Shown in pieces: positions 49,667 to 57,389 of a stretch of 64,000 nucleotides of DNA. The position numbers were made by a program, and so were the translations under genes. The notes under the pieces are model-generated. The model saw only the letters and a list, made by a program, of their open reading frames with translations. It had not been told where the DNA came from and did not search any database. Location of the stretch: NCBI GenBank assembly GCA_964429855.1, contig CAYSDM010000021.1, positions 1 to 64,000 on the forward strand. Direction: 5' to 3'. Source of the DNA: CALLMM01 sp964429855 (GTDB lineage: Bacteria > Armatimonadota > Chthonomonadetes > Chthonomonadales > CAJBBX01). The stretch's first letter is position 1. Each line of letters begins with the position of its first letter.

Positions 49667-50386
49667 TTATAGCCTCTCCTGCGGCTCCCAGTGGAGGAGC
49701 CGCTTCGCTTTTTCATGGTGATAGGCGCGGCCTGTGTAGTCGCCGGTGATGTGAATGATCTCAAAACCGGGACGGTCGTGGGCGATGGCGGCGATAAAGG
49801 CGCGCGCCAGGTCCGGGGCGCTGGTGCGACAGTCTACGCGAGTCTGCTGGTTGTGCTGGGCGTGCCACTGCTCTTGAGAGACGGGCATAAAGAGACGCAG
49901 GACAAAGATCGGAAAGTCGTATTTGCGGTGGATAAAGCGGCAGACCTCCTCCCCCATCAGTTTGGTGAATCCGTAGAGGCTGCGCGGCTCGGCGGGAACC
50001 TCTTCGCGGTCGGTGGCGCCGCTGGTGATGTCGAGATGTCCGTCGTAGACGGAGAGCGTGCTGGTATAGACCGCATGACGCACCCCGGCGCGAACAGCCG
50101 CGTCCAGCGCCAGATGCAGCCCCTTGACGTTCACATCGTAGGCGGGGACGGGATCATTTATTCCCGGATTGCCCCGATTTGTTCCCATTGCCATATAGAG
50201 CAGGACATCCACGCCCTCGCAGGCTGCCGCCAGCGCGGTCGGATCGGTGACATCGCCCTGGATAAACTCCCAGTCGGGATTGGAGGGAGGGACACGGTCA
50301 TAGATGCGCAGGGAGAAACGTTCGGCGACGTAGGGCATCGTCAGCCGTCCTACATAGCCCGATCCGCCGACAACAAGCACTTTCAT
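49667..50386 (-). CDS. NAD-dependent epimerase/dehydratase (extended SDR)
   Basis: A 239-residue short-chain dehydrogenase of the extended SDR type. The dinucleotide motif is GGSGYVG (residues 7-13) and the catalytic pair is Y-x3-K (YGFTKLMGEE, about 140-149), with the upstream serine in YTSTLSVYDG (about 111-120). It resembles UDP-sugar epimerases, but is shorter than full-length members (310-340), so the C-terminal substrate domain is small. The product is unknown. The gene is convergent with topA and divergent from the head-protease gene, inside the phage block. Confidence 0.9.
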   Translation of the reverse strand: MKVLVVGGSGYVGRLTMPYVAERFSLRIYDRVPPSNPDWEFIQGDVTDPTALAAACEGVDVLLYMAMGTNRGNPGINDPVPAYDVNVKGLHLALDAAVRAGVRHAVYTSTLSVYDGHLDITSGATDREEVPAEPRSLYGFTKLMGEEVCRFIHRKYDFPIFVLRLFMPVSQEQWHAQHNQQTRVDCRTSAPDLARAFIAAIAHDRPGFEIIHITGDYTGRAYHHEKAKRLLHWEPQERL

Positions 50387-50471
50387 GGGGATCTCCGTTC
50401 TGAGGATAGGCGCGAATGGGCGCTCCTTCGGGTGGATATCTCTATTGTACTACCGCCAGGGAGGTCAAACA

Positions 50472-51452
50472 ATGCATTCGCAGAAGAACCGTTGGAAATT
50501 CCGGGAGGAGACGGGCGAGGTGGAGCGCGAGTGCCTGCTGTTCGAGGCGGGCGACTACCCGGATCGCGGCGTGCGCATCCTGCCCGAAGACCTGTGCGCA
50601 ATTGCGGCGAATACACCCGACCCGGTTCCCGTGAAGATCGAGCATCTGTCGGAGACCCCCTTTGATGGCGCGCTGGGCGTCATCACCCGATTACGGACGA
50701 CCGGCGGGCAGTTATGGGGGACGTTGAGACTCTCTGCGGAGGCGTGGCGATTTGTGCAGCAGGCGGGAGCGCGCGCATTATCGGTGGCGCTGGATATAGC
50801 AGGGAGAAAGCTGATCGAGGTCTCCTTTGTGCGTCACCCCCGCGTTGCCGGGGCGCAGGTGTTTGGCGGGGAGAGGGCGCTTTTTCATACGGGGGAGCTT
50901 CTGGAGGAGACGACGGAAGAATCGAGCGGCGGGAGCGCGCCGCAGGAGGAGATCATGAGGAGCGAACGGGGGGAGCCGCTGTTGGAGCGGCGTTCCGGTG
51001 TGCGACAGTTTGCCGAGGGGATGATGCAGTATCTGCGCAGTTTTCTCAGCGTCGGGGAGTCGGAGCGAGAGGCGCTGACGGAGCAGCAGGTGGAGCAGCA
51101 GATGCAGGCGTTCAAGCGCGGCGGCTTGCTGCGCGCCGCTCCCCGGGCAGAGGAGATCGCCCGGACGATTCTGCGGTTCGGGCAGGGGAATACTATGCTC
51201 TTTAGCGGTCAGAGCGTGACCGTCTCGGCGCTGTTTACGGCGTTTCTGGAGGCGAACGGTCCGGTGATTCCGATGGGCGAGATGGCGCGGGCGGAGACGA
51301 CGCTTGCGGCAGGATCGTCCGAACGGCTGGTGGCGCTGGCGCGGGAGCAGGCGAAGCGGGAGAGTATCTCCTTTCTGGCGGCCTTTCATCAGGTCTGCGC
51401 GGCGCATCCCGACCTGGCGCGGAGCGCGCGCGAGGAAGGGCTGAACGCCTGA
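50472..51452 (+). CDS. Phage head maturation protease and scaffold (Mu gpI-like)
   Basis: A 326-residue protein. The N-terminal half follows the Mu I/phage protease pattern: VPVKIEHLSETPFDGALGVIT, then LWGTLRLSAEAW, and ALSVALDIAGRKLIEVSFVRHPRVAGAQVFG (about 97-127); the His and Ser in these motifs are candidates for catalysis. The C-terminal half is helical and glutamine rich, fitting a scaffold. It should assemble and process the capsid. The ATG at 50472 has GGGAGG 9 bases upstream. It opens the second half of the phage block and is divergent from the epimerase. Confidence 0.85.
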   Translation: MHSQKNRWKFREETGEVERECLLFEAGDYPDRGVRILPEDLCAIAANTPDPVPVKIEHLSETPFDGALGVITRLRTTGGQLWGTLRLSAEAWRFVQQAGARALSVALDIAGRKLIEVSFVRHPRVAGAQVFGGERALFHTGELLEETTEESSGGSAPQEEIMRSERGEPLLERRSGVRQFAEGMMQYLRSFLSVGESEREALTEQQVEQQMQAFKRGGLLRAAPRAEEIARTILRFGQGNTMLFSGQSVTVSALFTAFLEANGPVIPMGEMARAETTLAAGSSERLVALAREQAKRESISFLAAFHQVCAAHPDLARSAREEGLNA

Positions 51453-51476
51453 TTACGAATTCGGTGGGAGGAAGCG

Positions 51477-51887
51477 ATGGCAAAACAGACACCTTTGCTG
51501 ATCAAGACGTTTGCGGCAGATACGGCGATTTCGAGCGCGAACGTCTGTGTGCTGATGTCCGGGACGAATGCCGGAAACGTGAAGCTGCCCGGAGCGGGCG
51601 AGACGACGAAGTTCGTGGGCGTGGTGACAGAGCCGGCGGCAGGCGTGTCCAACGGAGTTGCCGTGCAGGTGGCGGGAATCGCGCAGATTCAGAGCGACGG
51701 ATCGGCGGTGATCAACGCCGGCGACTATGTGGCAATCAACGACACCGGCGGGCGGATCGCCCCGGTGACGCCGGGTTTTGGCGGGGCGACGGTCAAAGAG
51801 ATTGTCGGGATTGCGCTGAGCGGCGCGAGCAACACCGTCGGGCTACTGGTAGATGTTCTGCTGCAGCCGATGCTGCATAGACCTTAA
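51477..51887 (+). CDS. Capsid decoration-like protein (DUF2190)
   Basis: A 136-residue beta-rich protein of the DUF2190 type: FVGVVTEPAAGVSNGVAVQVAGIAQIQ, followed by INAGDYVAINDTGGRIAPV. Proteins like this are encoded between protease and capsid genes in many phages and bind the outside of the head. GGGAGG precedes the ATG. It is 25 bases after the protease gene. Confidence 0.8.
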   Translation: MAKQTPLLIKTFAADTAISSANVCVLMSGTNAGNVKLPGAGETTKFVGVVTEPAAGVSNGVAVQVAGIAQIQSDGSAVINAGDYVAINDTGGRIAPVTPGFGGATVKEIVGIALSGASNTVGLLVDVLLQPMLHRP

Positions 51888-51904
51888 AAAAAGAGGAGGG
51901 TGAG

Positions 51905-52924
51905 ATGCCTGCGGTTTCGCAAGTGCATATAGATCAGGCGCTGACGAACCTGTCGGTGATGTATCGCAACGAGTCGTATGTGGCGGACCAGGTGTTTCCG
52001 GTGGTGCCGGTGGCGCGGCGTTCCGATAAGTACTTTCTCTATCGCAAGGAGGACTTTCTGACGCCCTCTTCGGCGACGGCGACGGGCGCGCTGGCGTCGC
52101 TGCGTCGTCCGGGAACCGAGGCGTCGGAGATAGACTACAGCGTCTCCACGGCGACCTACTATGCGGAGGAGTACGCCTATCGAGGGCTGGTCACGGACGC
52201 AGAGACGGCGTCGGCGGACAATCCGATGCAGCCCGATTCGGATCAGACGATCCAGTTGACCGAGCGGCTGATGTTGGACAACGAGATCGCGGTGGCCGCG
52301 CTGGTCTGCAAGCGCGCCAGCTATCCCGCCGCCAACAAAACCGCCCTGACCGGAGGAGGAACCGGAACCTCATGGGCGCAGTACGCCTCCGCCAACTCCA
52401 ATCCGTTCAGCGATATCAAAAACGGCAAGCTGGCGGTGATTAAAGGGATTGCGCGGGAGGCGAATGCGTTTCTGCTTGGAGTGGACACGGCGCGGACGCT
52501 CGCGGATCATCCTGCAGTGCGGGACCTGGTGAAGTATGTGCATCAGGATGCGCTGACCATGAGCGGACTGCCGAAGGTGTTGCGGGGCATGGCGGTGATC
52601 GAGGGCGCGACGCAGAAGAATATGGCGGCGGAGGGAGCGGCATATTCCGGGACGCATATCTGGCAGGCGGACGACGGCTCCGGGATGGCGCTGATCTTCT
52701 ACCGCAATCCTACCCCCACGCTGCGCTCGGCGAGTCTGGGATATACGTTCGAAGCGCCGGACGAAGCGACCGGAGTGCGGGGATACGCGGTGCGACGATG
52801 GCGCGATGAGAAGCGCAAGGGCATGCTGATCGAAGCCTCGTTTCTACGCGACTGGAGAATGATTGCGGTGGACGGCTCCGGCCTGGCGCTGGGCGGCTAC
52901 CTGATTACCAGCGCGACGGCGTAA
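51905..52924 (+). CDS. Phage major capsid protein
   Basis: A 339-residue protein in the standard position for the main head protein. It starts with QVHIDQALTNLSVMYRNESYVADQVFPVVPVARRSDKYFLYRKED, as in HK97-fold capsids of the E/Mu gpT-like groups, and has the E-loop region (EIDYSVSTATYYAEEYAYRGLVTDAETASADNP) and the P-domain helix. The C-terminus (YAVRRWRDEKRKGMLIEASFLRDWRMIAVD) fits a capsid A-domain. GAGGAGGG precedes the ATG. A terminator-like hairpin lies after it. No signs of decay in the frame. Confidence 0.88.
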   Translation: MPAVSQVHIDQALTNLSVMYRNESYVADQVFPVVPVARRSDKYFLYRKEDFLTPSSATATGALASLRRPGTEASEIDYSVSTATYYAEEYAYRGLVTDAETASADNPMQPDSDQTIQLTERLMLDNEIAVAALVCKRASYPAANKTALTGGGTGTSWAQYASANSNPFSDIKNGKLAVIKGIAREANAFLLGVDTARTLADHPAVRDLVKYVHQDALTMSGLPKVLRGMAVIEGATQKNMAAEGAAYSGTHIWQADDGSGMALIFYRNPTPTLRSASLGYTFEAPDEATGVRGYAVRRWRDEKRKGMLIEASFLRDWRMIAVDGSGLALGGYLITSATA

Positions 52925-52945
52925 AAGAGACAACGCCGGTGAGTT

Positions 52946-52992
52946 ACGGGGCTGCAACAGGCGCGCGATGAGACGCCGGTCCGCAGTCCCGT
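52946..52992 (+). terminator. Terminator-like hairpin after the capsid gene
   Basis: A 10 bp stem with one mismatch (52946-52955 with 52983-52992), long loop with inner G/C pairing, then CTTTTG. It may limit read-through after the strongly expressed capsid gene. Confidence 0.4.
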
Positions 52993-53033
52993 CTTTTGTG
53001 CGATGATAGATTTTAGAAGGAGGCAGCGAAACG

Positions 53034-53387
53034 ATGAGCCAGCCAGACTATGCGGCGATCGCGGTCTTCAGTCCCCTTTCACAAAGATGGGAACGGATGA
53101 GCGACCGGGGACGGGTGATCGTGTTCGATAATGCGGAGGTGGCGTGGAACTGGCTGCCGCTGTTGGGAGGAGGACGCCTGTATGTTGCGGATGCGCGTTC
53201 GAAAACGATCTGCTTTGTGGAACTCTCCTCAGCGGCTCCGAACATGGCATATGTGGAGGCTCCCTACCGGACGGGCGAGTCGTTTCCCTGGAAACGGCAT
53301 GTGATCTGGTCAGAGTGGTGGCGGGGAAGAGAGCCGGGCGAGATCGGACAGGAGTCGGATGGGGAAGAGGCGTCGGGGAGGCGGTAG
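53034..53387 (+). CDS. Hypothetical phage-region protein
   Basis: A 117-residue protein between capsid and connector genes. It is rich in Trp, Gly, Arg, with beta-type sequence (AIAVFSPLSQRWERMSDRGRVIVFDNAEVAWNWLP) and an acidic tail. Family not recognised. AAGGAGGC precedes the ATG at 53034. Position suggests a head or head-tail protein. Confidence 0.6.
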   Translation: MSQPDYAAIAVFSPLSQRWERMSDRGRVIVFDNAEVAWNWLPLLGGGRLYVADARSKTICFVELSSAAPNMAYVEAPYRTGESFPWKRHVIWSEWWRGREPGEIGQESDGEEASGRR

Positions 53388-53427
53388 GCGCACCCTCTTC
53401 TGCGCATAGGAGAGTTAGGGGAGAGGA

Positions 53428-53811
53428 ATGATTGCATTCACCTATGACCTGAGTACGGCGGTCGGGCAGGTGCGGCTCTTTTCGGGCGATAACGACCCGG
53501 AGGGGTTGAATCGTTCAGGCGGCGACCGCACGCGCACGGATGAGGAGATCGCCGCGCTGCTGACGCAGAGCGGAAACTGCGTTCGCCTGGCTGCCGCGCA
53601 GCTTCTGGAGATAAAAGCGGCGCAGTATGCGGCGCAGGCGATTGAGATCGCGCAGGGTTCGCTTCGACAGGATTTTCGGGCGCGCAGTCAGCGATTGATG
53701 GAATCTGCGGCCACGTTGCGGGCTTCCGCCGACGCGCCTCCTGTCTGGAATCCTCCGTCTCAGTCCGCGCCGTTTACGGCGGGCGAAGGCGGGACGATGG
53801 AAGGATGGTGA
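53428..53811 (+). CDS. Head-tail connector (adaptor)-like protein
   Basis: A 127-residue protein of the HK97 gp6/SPP1 gp15 type: VRLFSGDNDPEG, then TRTDEEIAALLTQSGNCVRLAAAQLLEIKAAQYAAQAIEI. This is the usual DEEI followed by helix bundle pattern of connector proteins that dock under the portal. GGGGAGAGG precedes the ATG. The next gene starts 4 bases after the stop. Confidence 0.65.
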   Translation: MIAFTYDLSTAVGQVRLFSGDNDPEGLNRSGGDRTRTDEEIAALLTQSGNCVRLAAAQLLEIKAAQYAAQAIEIAQGSLRQDFRARSQRLMESAATLRASADAPPVWNPPSQSAPFTAGEGGTMEGW

Positions 53812-53815
53812 GAGT

Positions 53816-54229
53816 ATGCCTGAAACGGTAGTGGATCCGGAGGAGTCTGGCGGTTCTGCGAATTTCGCGCGCCGCCTTCCTGGTACGGAGCATCTGGGGA
53901 TCATCCTGCTGGAGAGCGTGCGGATCGAACGCAAGGTGAACGGCGTCTGGAGTCTGATCGCCGATCAGGTTCCCGCGACGTTTGAGCCTGTCCCGATTCC
54001 GCGACGGGTGGAACTGGAGACCTGGACGCATAAGCCGCTGCTGTGTTTGTGGCTGCTGCCGCAGACGCCGATACAGGACGGTGACCGGGTGATTCGCGAC
54101 GACAGTTCGCGCTGGTATGTGCGAGGCGCGCCTCTGACAGCGCCGGCGCGCACGCATATCGTCGCGCTGGCGGAGCGCGCCACAGAAGACAGGCTGTTCG
54201 AGCCGTTGAACCCGAACGAGCCTGCCTGA
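53816..54229 (+). CDS. Head-closure (stopper)-like protein
   Basis: A 137-residue beta-barrel-like protein. VNGVWSLIADQVPATFEPV, then TPIQDGDRVIRDDSSRWYVRGAP and ARTHIVALAE follow the pattern of SPP1 gp16/HK97 head-closure proteins (iadgDrv...y.V.g...h). It would plug the portal and join a tail. Four bases separate it from the connector gene. No tail genes follow it. Confidence 0.55.
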   Translation: MPETVVDPEESGGSANFARRLPGTEHLGIILLESVRIERKVNGVWSLIADQVPATFEPVPIPRRVELETWTHKPLLCLWLLPQTPIQDGDRVIRDDSSRWYVRGAPLTAPARTHIVALAERATEDRLFEPLNPNEPA

Positions 54230-54235
54230 GAAGTC

Positions 54236-54496
54236 ATGAAGGATGTGGAGATGGAAGAGCAGGTCTGCAGGGAGTTGGCGGAGGTGCGCGCTTGCCTTCA
54301 GAAACTGGCGCTGGAGGTGGCCCGGCTGAGTCAGGCGGTGGAGCCTCTGGTGCAGATTCAGGAGGATCAGGGAGCGCTGCGCGATCGGGTCGCGCAACTG
54401 GAGGGCTTTCGGGCGGCGGTGCTATGGCTGGTGGGGCTGGTGGGAACTGGCGCTATCATGCACTATGTCGTCGCGCTCTGGACGGGAGGAAGGTAG
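54236..54496 (+). CDS. Holin/XhlA-like coiled-coil membrane protein
   Basis: An 86-residue protein: a long coiled coil (EMEEQVCRELAEVRACLQKL to about residue 57) and then one transmembrane helix (AAVLWLVGLVGTGAIMHYVVAL, about 61-82). This layout is the XhlA/haemolysin type of holin-like protein. It might release particles or anchor them to the membrane. No endolysin is seen next to it. Confidence 0.6.
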   Translation: MKDVEMEEQVCRELAEVRACLQKLALEVARLSQAVEPLVQIQEDQGALRDRVAQLEGFRAAVLWLVGLVGTGAIMHYVVALWTGGR

Positions 54497-54499
54497 ACG

Positions 54500-54709
54500 A
54501 TGACACAGTGGCTGCGTCGGCTGCGCGCCGTTCCGGAACTGCTGCTTGCCTACGGGATTCTGCGGGCGGATGTCGAACAGGCGTTGTCCGATCCGCAGAT
54601 ACTGGCGGCGGCGAATCGTTTTCTGCGCGATCCGCATATCGCGCCGATGAAAGCGCGAATTGCGGCAGAATGGCGCGCCGTCGAAGAGGCATTGAAGAAG
54701 ATGCGTTAG
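54500..54709 (+). CDS. Small helical phage-region protein
   Basis: A 69-residue helical protein (RRLRAVPELLLAYGILRADVEQAL, then AANRFLRDPHIAPM) directly after the holin-like gene, 4 bases from its stop. It has no membrane segment. No family is recognised. Possibly an accessory lysis or regulatory protein. Confidence 0.55.
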   Translation: MTQWLRRLRAVPELLLAYGILRADVEQALSDPQILAAANRFLRDPHIAPMKARIAAEWRAVEEALKKMR

Positions 54710-54722
54710 CCTGCCGCGCAGA

Positions 54723-54759
54723 AAAGGCGCGTTCTCCGCAGCGCGGAAGGCGCGCCTTT
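54723..54759 (+). terminator. Terminator-like hairpin in the phage block
   Basis: Outer stem AAAGGCGCG (54723-54731) with complement 54751-54759, plus an inner G/C stem. The T run is short (CTTTC). Confidence 0.5.
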
Positions 54760-54800
54760 CAGCGCCGATGGGAAGCGCGGCTGTTTACAGGAGGTGTCAT

Positions 54801-55109
54801 ATGGCGACCTATACGGAGTTATACAACCTGTATGCCAGCGGGAGCAGTCTGCTGGCGCGGTTTGAGGTGGCGTGCATGGTTGCGGCGCATAACATCCTCA
54901 ACGAGAGCGCGGGAACCCCCAACCATGCCAACCGGGTTATCTGGGCGAACGCCGTGCTGGAAGACAGCAAGGCGATGTCGAACAGGATGCTTCGCCGGGC
55001 GATTTCCTCCAATGCGACCCTGCAGGCGCAGGGGGAGGCGATCTCCGACAACGATGTGCAGTACATCTGCAACAGCTTTGTTGACACGTTCGCCACCGGC
55101 GCAGTCTAG
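54801..55109 (+). CDS. Conserved phage-type hypothetical protein
   Basis: A 102-residue helical protein (RFEVACMVAAHNILNESAGTPNHANRVIWANAVL, then ISDNDVQYICNSFVDTFA). The NHANR-x-IWA and SD-x-x-VQ pattern is seen in small proteins of many siphovirus late operons; the role is unknown. AGGAGGT precedes the ATG at 54801. Confidence 0.7.
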   Translation: MATYTELYNLYASGSSLLARFEVACMVAAHNILNESAGTPNHANRVIWANAVLEDSKAMSNRMLRRAISSNATLQAQGEAISDNDVQYICNSFVDTFATGAV

Positions 55110-55131
55110 CCACAGGAGAGAGAGGTAAGGG

Positions 55132-55587
55132 ATGGCGACGCAGAAGTATGAGCGGGCGAGTTCTCTGTCGGTAATGACGGGCACGATGGACTTATCCGGT
55201 CTCGCGGCGGGCGCGTCGAAGTTATGCACGCCTGAGTTTGACAACGCTAATACCTCCAATCTCTGGTTTTGGGGCGACTTTATCCTCAATGTTCAGTTCG
55301 GGACGGTTCCGACGGCTGGCAGAGCGATAGAACTCTACCTGATCCCTGCGTTAGATGGGACGGTCTATGCGGACGGGGACACGACCACGCCTCCGCGCAA
55401 CCTGCTGGTCGGGGCGTTTGTCGTGATCGCGACGACGAACATGCAGAGGATCGTGCTGAGGGGAGTACCGCTTCCTCCCGCCAAGTTCAAGTTGCTGGTG
55501 CGCAACAACACCGATCAGGCGTTTGCCGCCAGCCCCAGCACGGGACACGATCTAGAGATACTGCCGTACCGAACGCAGAGCGCATAA
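55132..55587 (+). CDS. Phage structural-type hypothetical protein
   Basis: A 151-residue beta-rich protein (NLWFWGDFILNVQFGTVPTAGRAIELYLIPALDGTVY, then IVLRGVPLPPAKFKLLVRNNTD). It has the look of a fibre or decoration beta sandwich. The start has GAGAGAGG upstream. It touches the LamG gene, which starts one base after its stop, so the two are translationally coupled. Confidence 0.7.
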   Translation: MATQKYERASSLSVMTGTMDLSGLAAGASKLCTPEFDNANTSNLWFWGDFILNVQFGTVPTAGRAIELYLIPALDGTVYADGDTTTPPRNLLVGAFVVIATTNMQRIVLRGVPLPPAKFKLLVRNNTDQAFAASPSTGHDLEILPYRTQSA

Positions 55588-56586
55588 ATGCTTACCTTAC
55601 AACGTACAGGCGGACTGCAATACCGTCATATCCACCGGTCAAGCCCTCTGGCGGCGAATCTGGTCTTTGCGGTGCTGGAGCCGTTTGTCATCTACGGTCC
55701 TAATCTGGCGGAGGATTCTACCAGCTACGACGTGAACGGCACGCCGGGTCTGGTGGACTGCACGCCGTGGGGCATGGCGGCGTTTGGATGTGATAATACC
55801 ACGTTCCGCGCTTTGCGCTACTACAACCTTCCTGAGAGCGCGCCCTTCACCTACGGCTGTTTCTGCCGGTTTGACAGCACGTCGGCGACAACGAAGGACG
55901 CTCTGTCGCGGGGCGACATCTCCACGCACAACGGCGCGTTCTCTCTGGGGATCGGCTCGACGGCTTTGCGGTTCCGGGCGGCTTTGAGGCTGGGCGGAAC
56001 GCTGTATACGGCGCAGATGTCTACCAGCATTACGGCGCGCCAGTGGTATTTTATCGCGATCACCTACGACAACACCAGCCTGCGGCTCTATGTGGACGGT
56101 CTGAACGTGGCGACGACAAATATCTCCCTGTCGTTTACCGCGTCCAGTCAGCACTTTCGGATTGCAGCGCGGTCAACGGGCACGGCGAACTGGGAGGGCG
56201 CGGTCGGGGCTTCTTTCGGCTGGACGCGGCTGTTATCGGAGGATGAACTAACGCAGATTGCGCAGGACTATACGGTGTCTTGGCTGACATGCACGGAGCC
56301 GCCGGGACGGGGGTGGCTGACGGCTGCCATAGAGAGGGTGACCGGGCAGGCGGATTTGCAGGGAGTCGGCAGTCTGTCCGCCGTTGGAAGAACCCGGCTG
56401 TTCAGCGGGGCGGCTTTGAGCGGAGTCGGCGCGATCTCGGCAGATGGCGGCCTGGCAGGAACGGGAACGCTGATAATAACCGCACAGGCAGCATCTTCGG
56501 AATCGGCGCAGAAGAGCGGCGTATCCGATGGAAGCGCGCGAATCGGCGCGGGCGAGGGAGTCTCGCGGAGAGGAGGGAAGGCTTAG
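55588..56586 (+). CDS. LamG/concanavalin-like phage surface protein
   Basis: A 332-residue protein. Residues about 30-235 form a LamG/pentraxin-like lectin domain: LVFAVLEPF, then FTYGCFCRF, ARQWYFIAITYDNTSLRLYVDGLNVATT and EGAVGASFGWTRLLSEDELTQIAQD. The C-terminus is a Gly/Ala/Ser repeat tail (QGVGSLSAVG, SGVGAISADGG). It should bind carbohydrate on host surfaces. The stop codon is directly followed by the ATG of the next gene. Confidence 0.85.
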   Translation: MLTLQRTGGLQYRHIHRSSPLAANLVFAVLEPFVIYGPNLAEDSTSYDVNGTPGLVDCTPWGMAAFGCDNTTFRALRYYNLPESAPFTYGCFCRFDSTSATTKDALSRGDISTHNGAFSLGIGSTALRFRAALRLGGTLYTAQMSTSITARQWYFIAITYDNTSLRLYVDGLNVATTNISLSFTASSQHFRIAARSTGTANWEGAVGASFGWTRLLSEDELTQIAQDYTVSWLTCTEPPGRGWLTAAIERVTGQADLQGVGSLSAVGRTRLFSGAALSGVGAISADGGLAGTGTLIITAQAASSESAQKSGVSDGSARIGAGEGVSRRGGKA

Positions 56587-57006
56587 ATGGCGACCGGAGT
56601 GGCGCTGACTCATCTTGCGGAGAAGGCGCTGTTAAACTATATGCTTCGCAACACCGCCACCGGCGGCTTTCCGCCTGCCGTCGTCTATGTCGGGCTGTTT
56701 TCGACGGCTCCCGGCGATCAGGGAGGCGGAACGGAGGTCTCCGGCGGATCCTATGCGCGGCAGTCGGTCGCGTTTGCCGCGCCGACCGATAACGGAGCCT
56801 CCAGCGGCTCGCAGACCGCCTCCACGGCCGATATCGTCTTTCCGGCGGCATCAGCCGACTGGGGGGCGATCACGGCGGTCGGGCTGTTCGACGCCGTCAG
56901 CGGAGGCAATCTGCTGATGTACGGAAATCTCTCCGCCGCGCAGACGGTCAACGCGGGCAACCAGTTTGTGATACCGGCAGGCAGCCTGTCGGCGCTGCTG
57001 GACTGA
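56587..57006 (+). CDS. Phage tail fibre-like protein
   Basis: A 139-residue beta-rich protein with VVYVGLFSTAPGDQGGGTEVSGGSYARQSVAF and WGAITAVGLFDAVSGGNLLMYGNLSAAQTVNAG, a pattern seen in many phage fibre-associated small proteins (VYVALF..P.....TEVSGGSYARQ). It begins right at the LamG stop. It is probably a surface attachment or tail-tip subunit. Confidence 0.78.
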   Translation: MATGVALTHLAEKALLNYMLRNTATGGFPPAVVYVGLFSTAPGDQGGGTEVSGGSYARQSVAFAAPTDNGASSGSQTASTADIVFPAASADWGAITAVGLFDAVSGGNLLMYGNLSAAQTVNAGNQFVIPAGSLSALLD

Positions 57007-57022
57007 ACACAGGGAGGCTTCC

Positions 57023-57373
57023 ATGCCGGACGGTTATGTGCGAATCAGACAGGGCGAGAAGCGCCCTCTCTACGGGCAGGTCACGGCGCAAAGCGGAACG
57101 TTGACGGTGCAGAGCAGCCCCGCGCCGACCTGCACCCTCTACCATGCAAGCGGCGCGGCGGTCAGCGGTCTGAACGGGATCGGGGTCTCCGGGTACGACG
57201 CCGGAGCGCAGTCGGCTCCCCGCGTCTGGTATAACCTCGACACCACCGCTCCCGCAAACCTTGCCGCCGGGTTCTATACGCTGGTTTTTAAGTTCTCGGC
57301 GCAGGGATCGGACGGAATATTGCGCGTCTACGAGCCGACCCTGGAGGTTGAGGTGCAGCCGCCGCAGGCATAG
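57023..57373 (+). CDS. Small beta-rich phage surface protein
   Basis: A 116-residue beta sandwich-like protein (LYGQVTAQSGTLTVQSSPAPTCTLYHASG, then LAAGFYTLVFKFSAQGSDGILRVYEPTLEVEVQ), of the BppU/Ig-like N-domain kind seen in fibres. GGGAGG precedes the ATG. It is the last phage gene of the block; its stop lies only 16 bases from the stop of the convergent GH5 gene. Confidence 0.7.
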   Translation: MPDGYVRIRQGEKRPLYGQVTAQSGTLTVQSSPAPTCTLYHASGAAVSGLNGIGVSGYDAGAQSAPRVWYNLDTTAPANLAAGFYTLVFKFSAQGSDGILRVYEPTLEVEVQPPQA

Positions 57374-57389
57374 AGCCGGCAGGGCGGTA

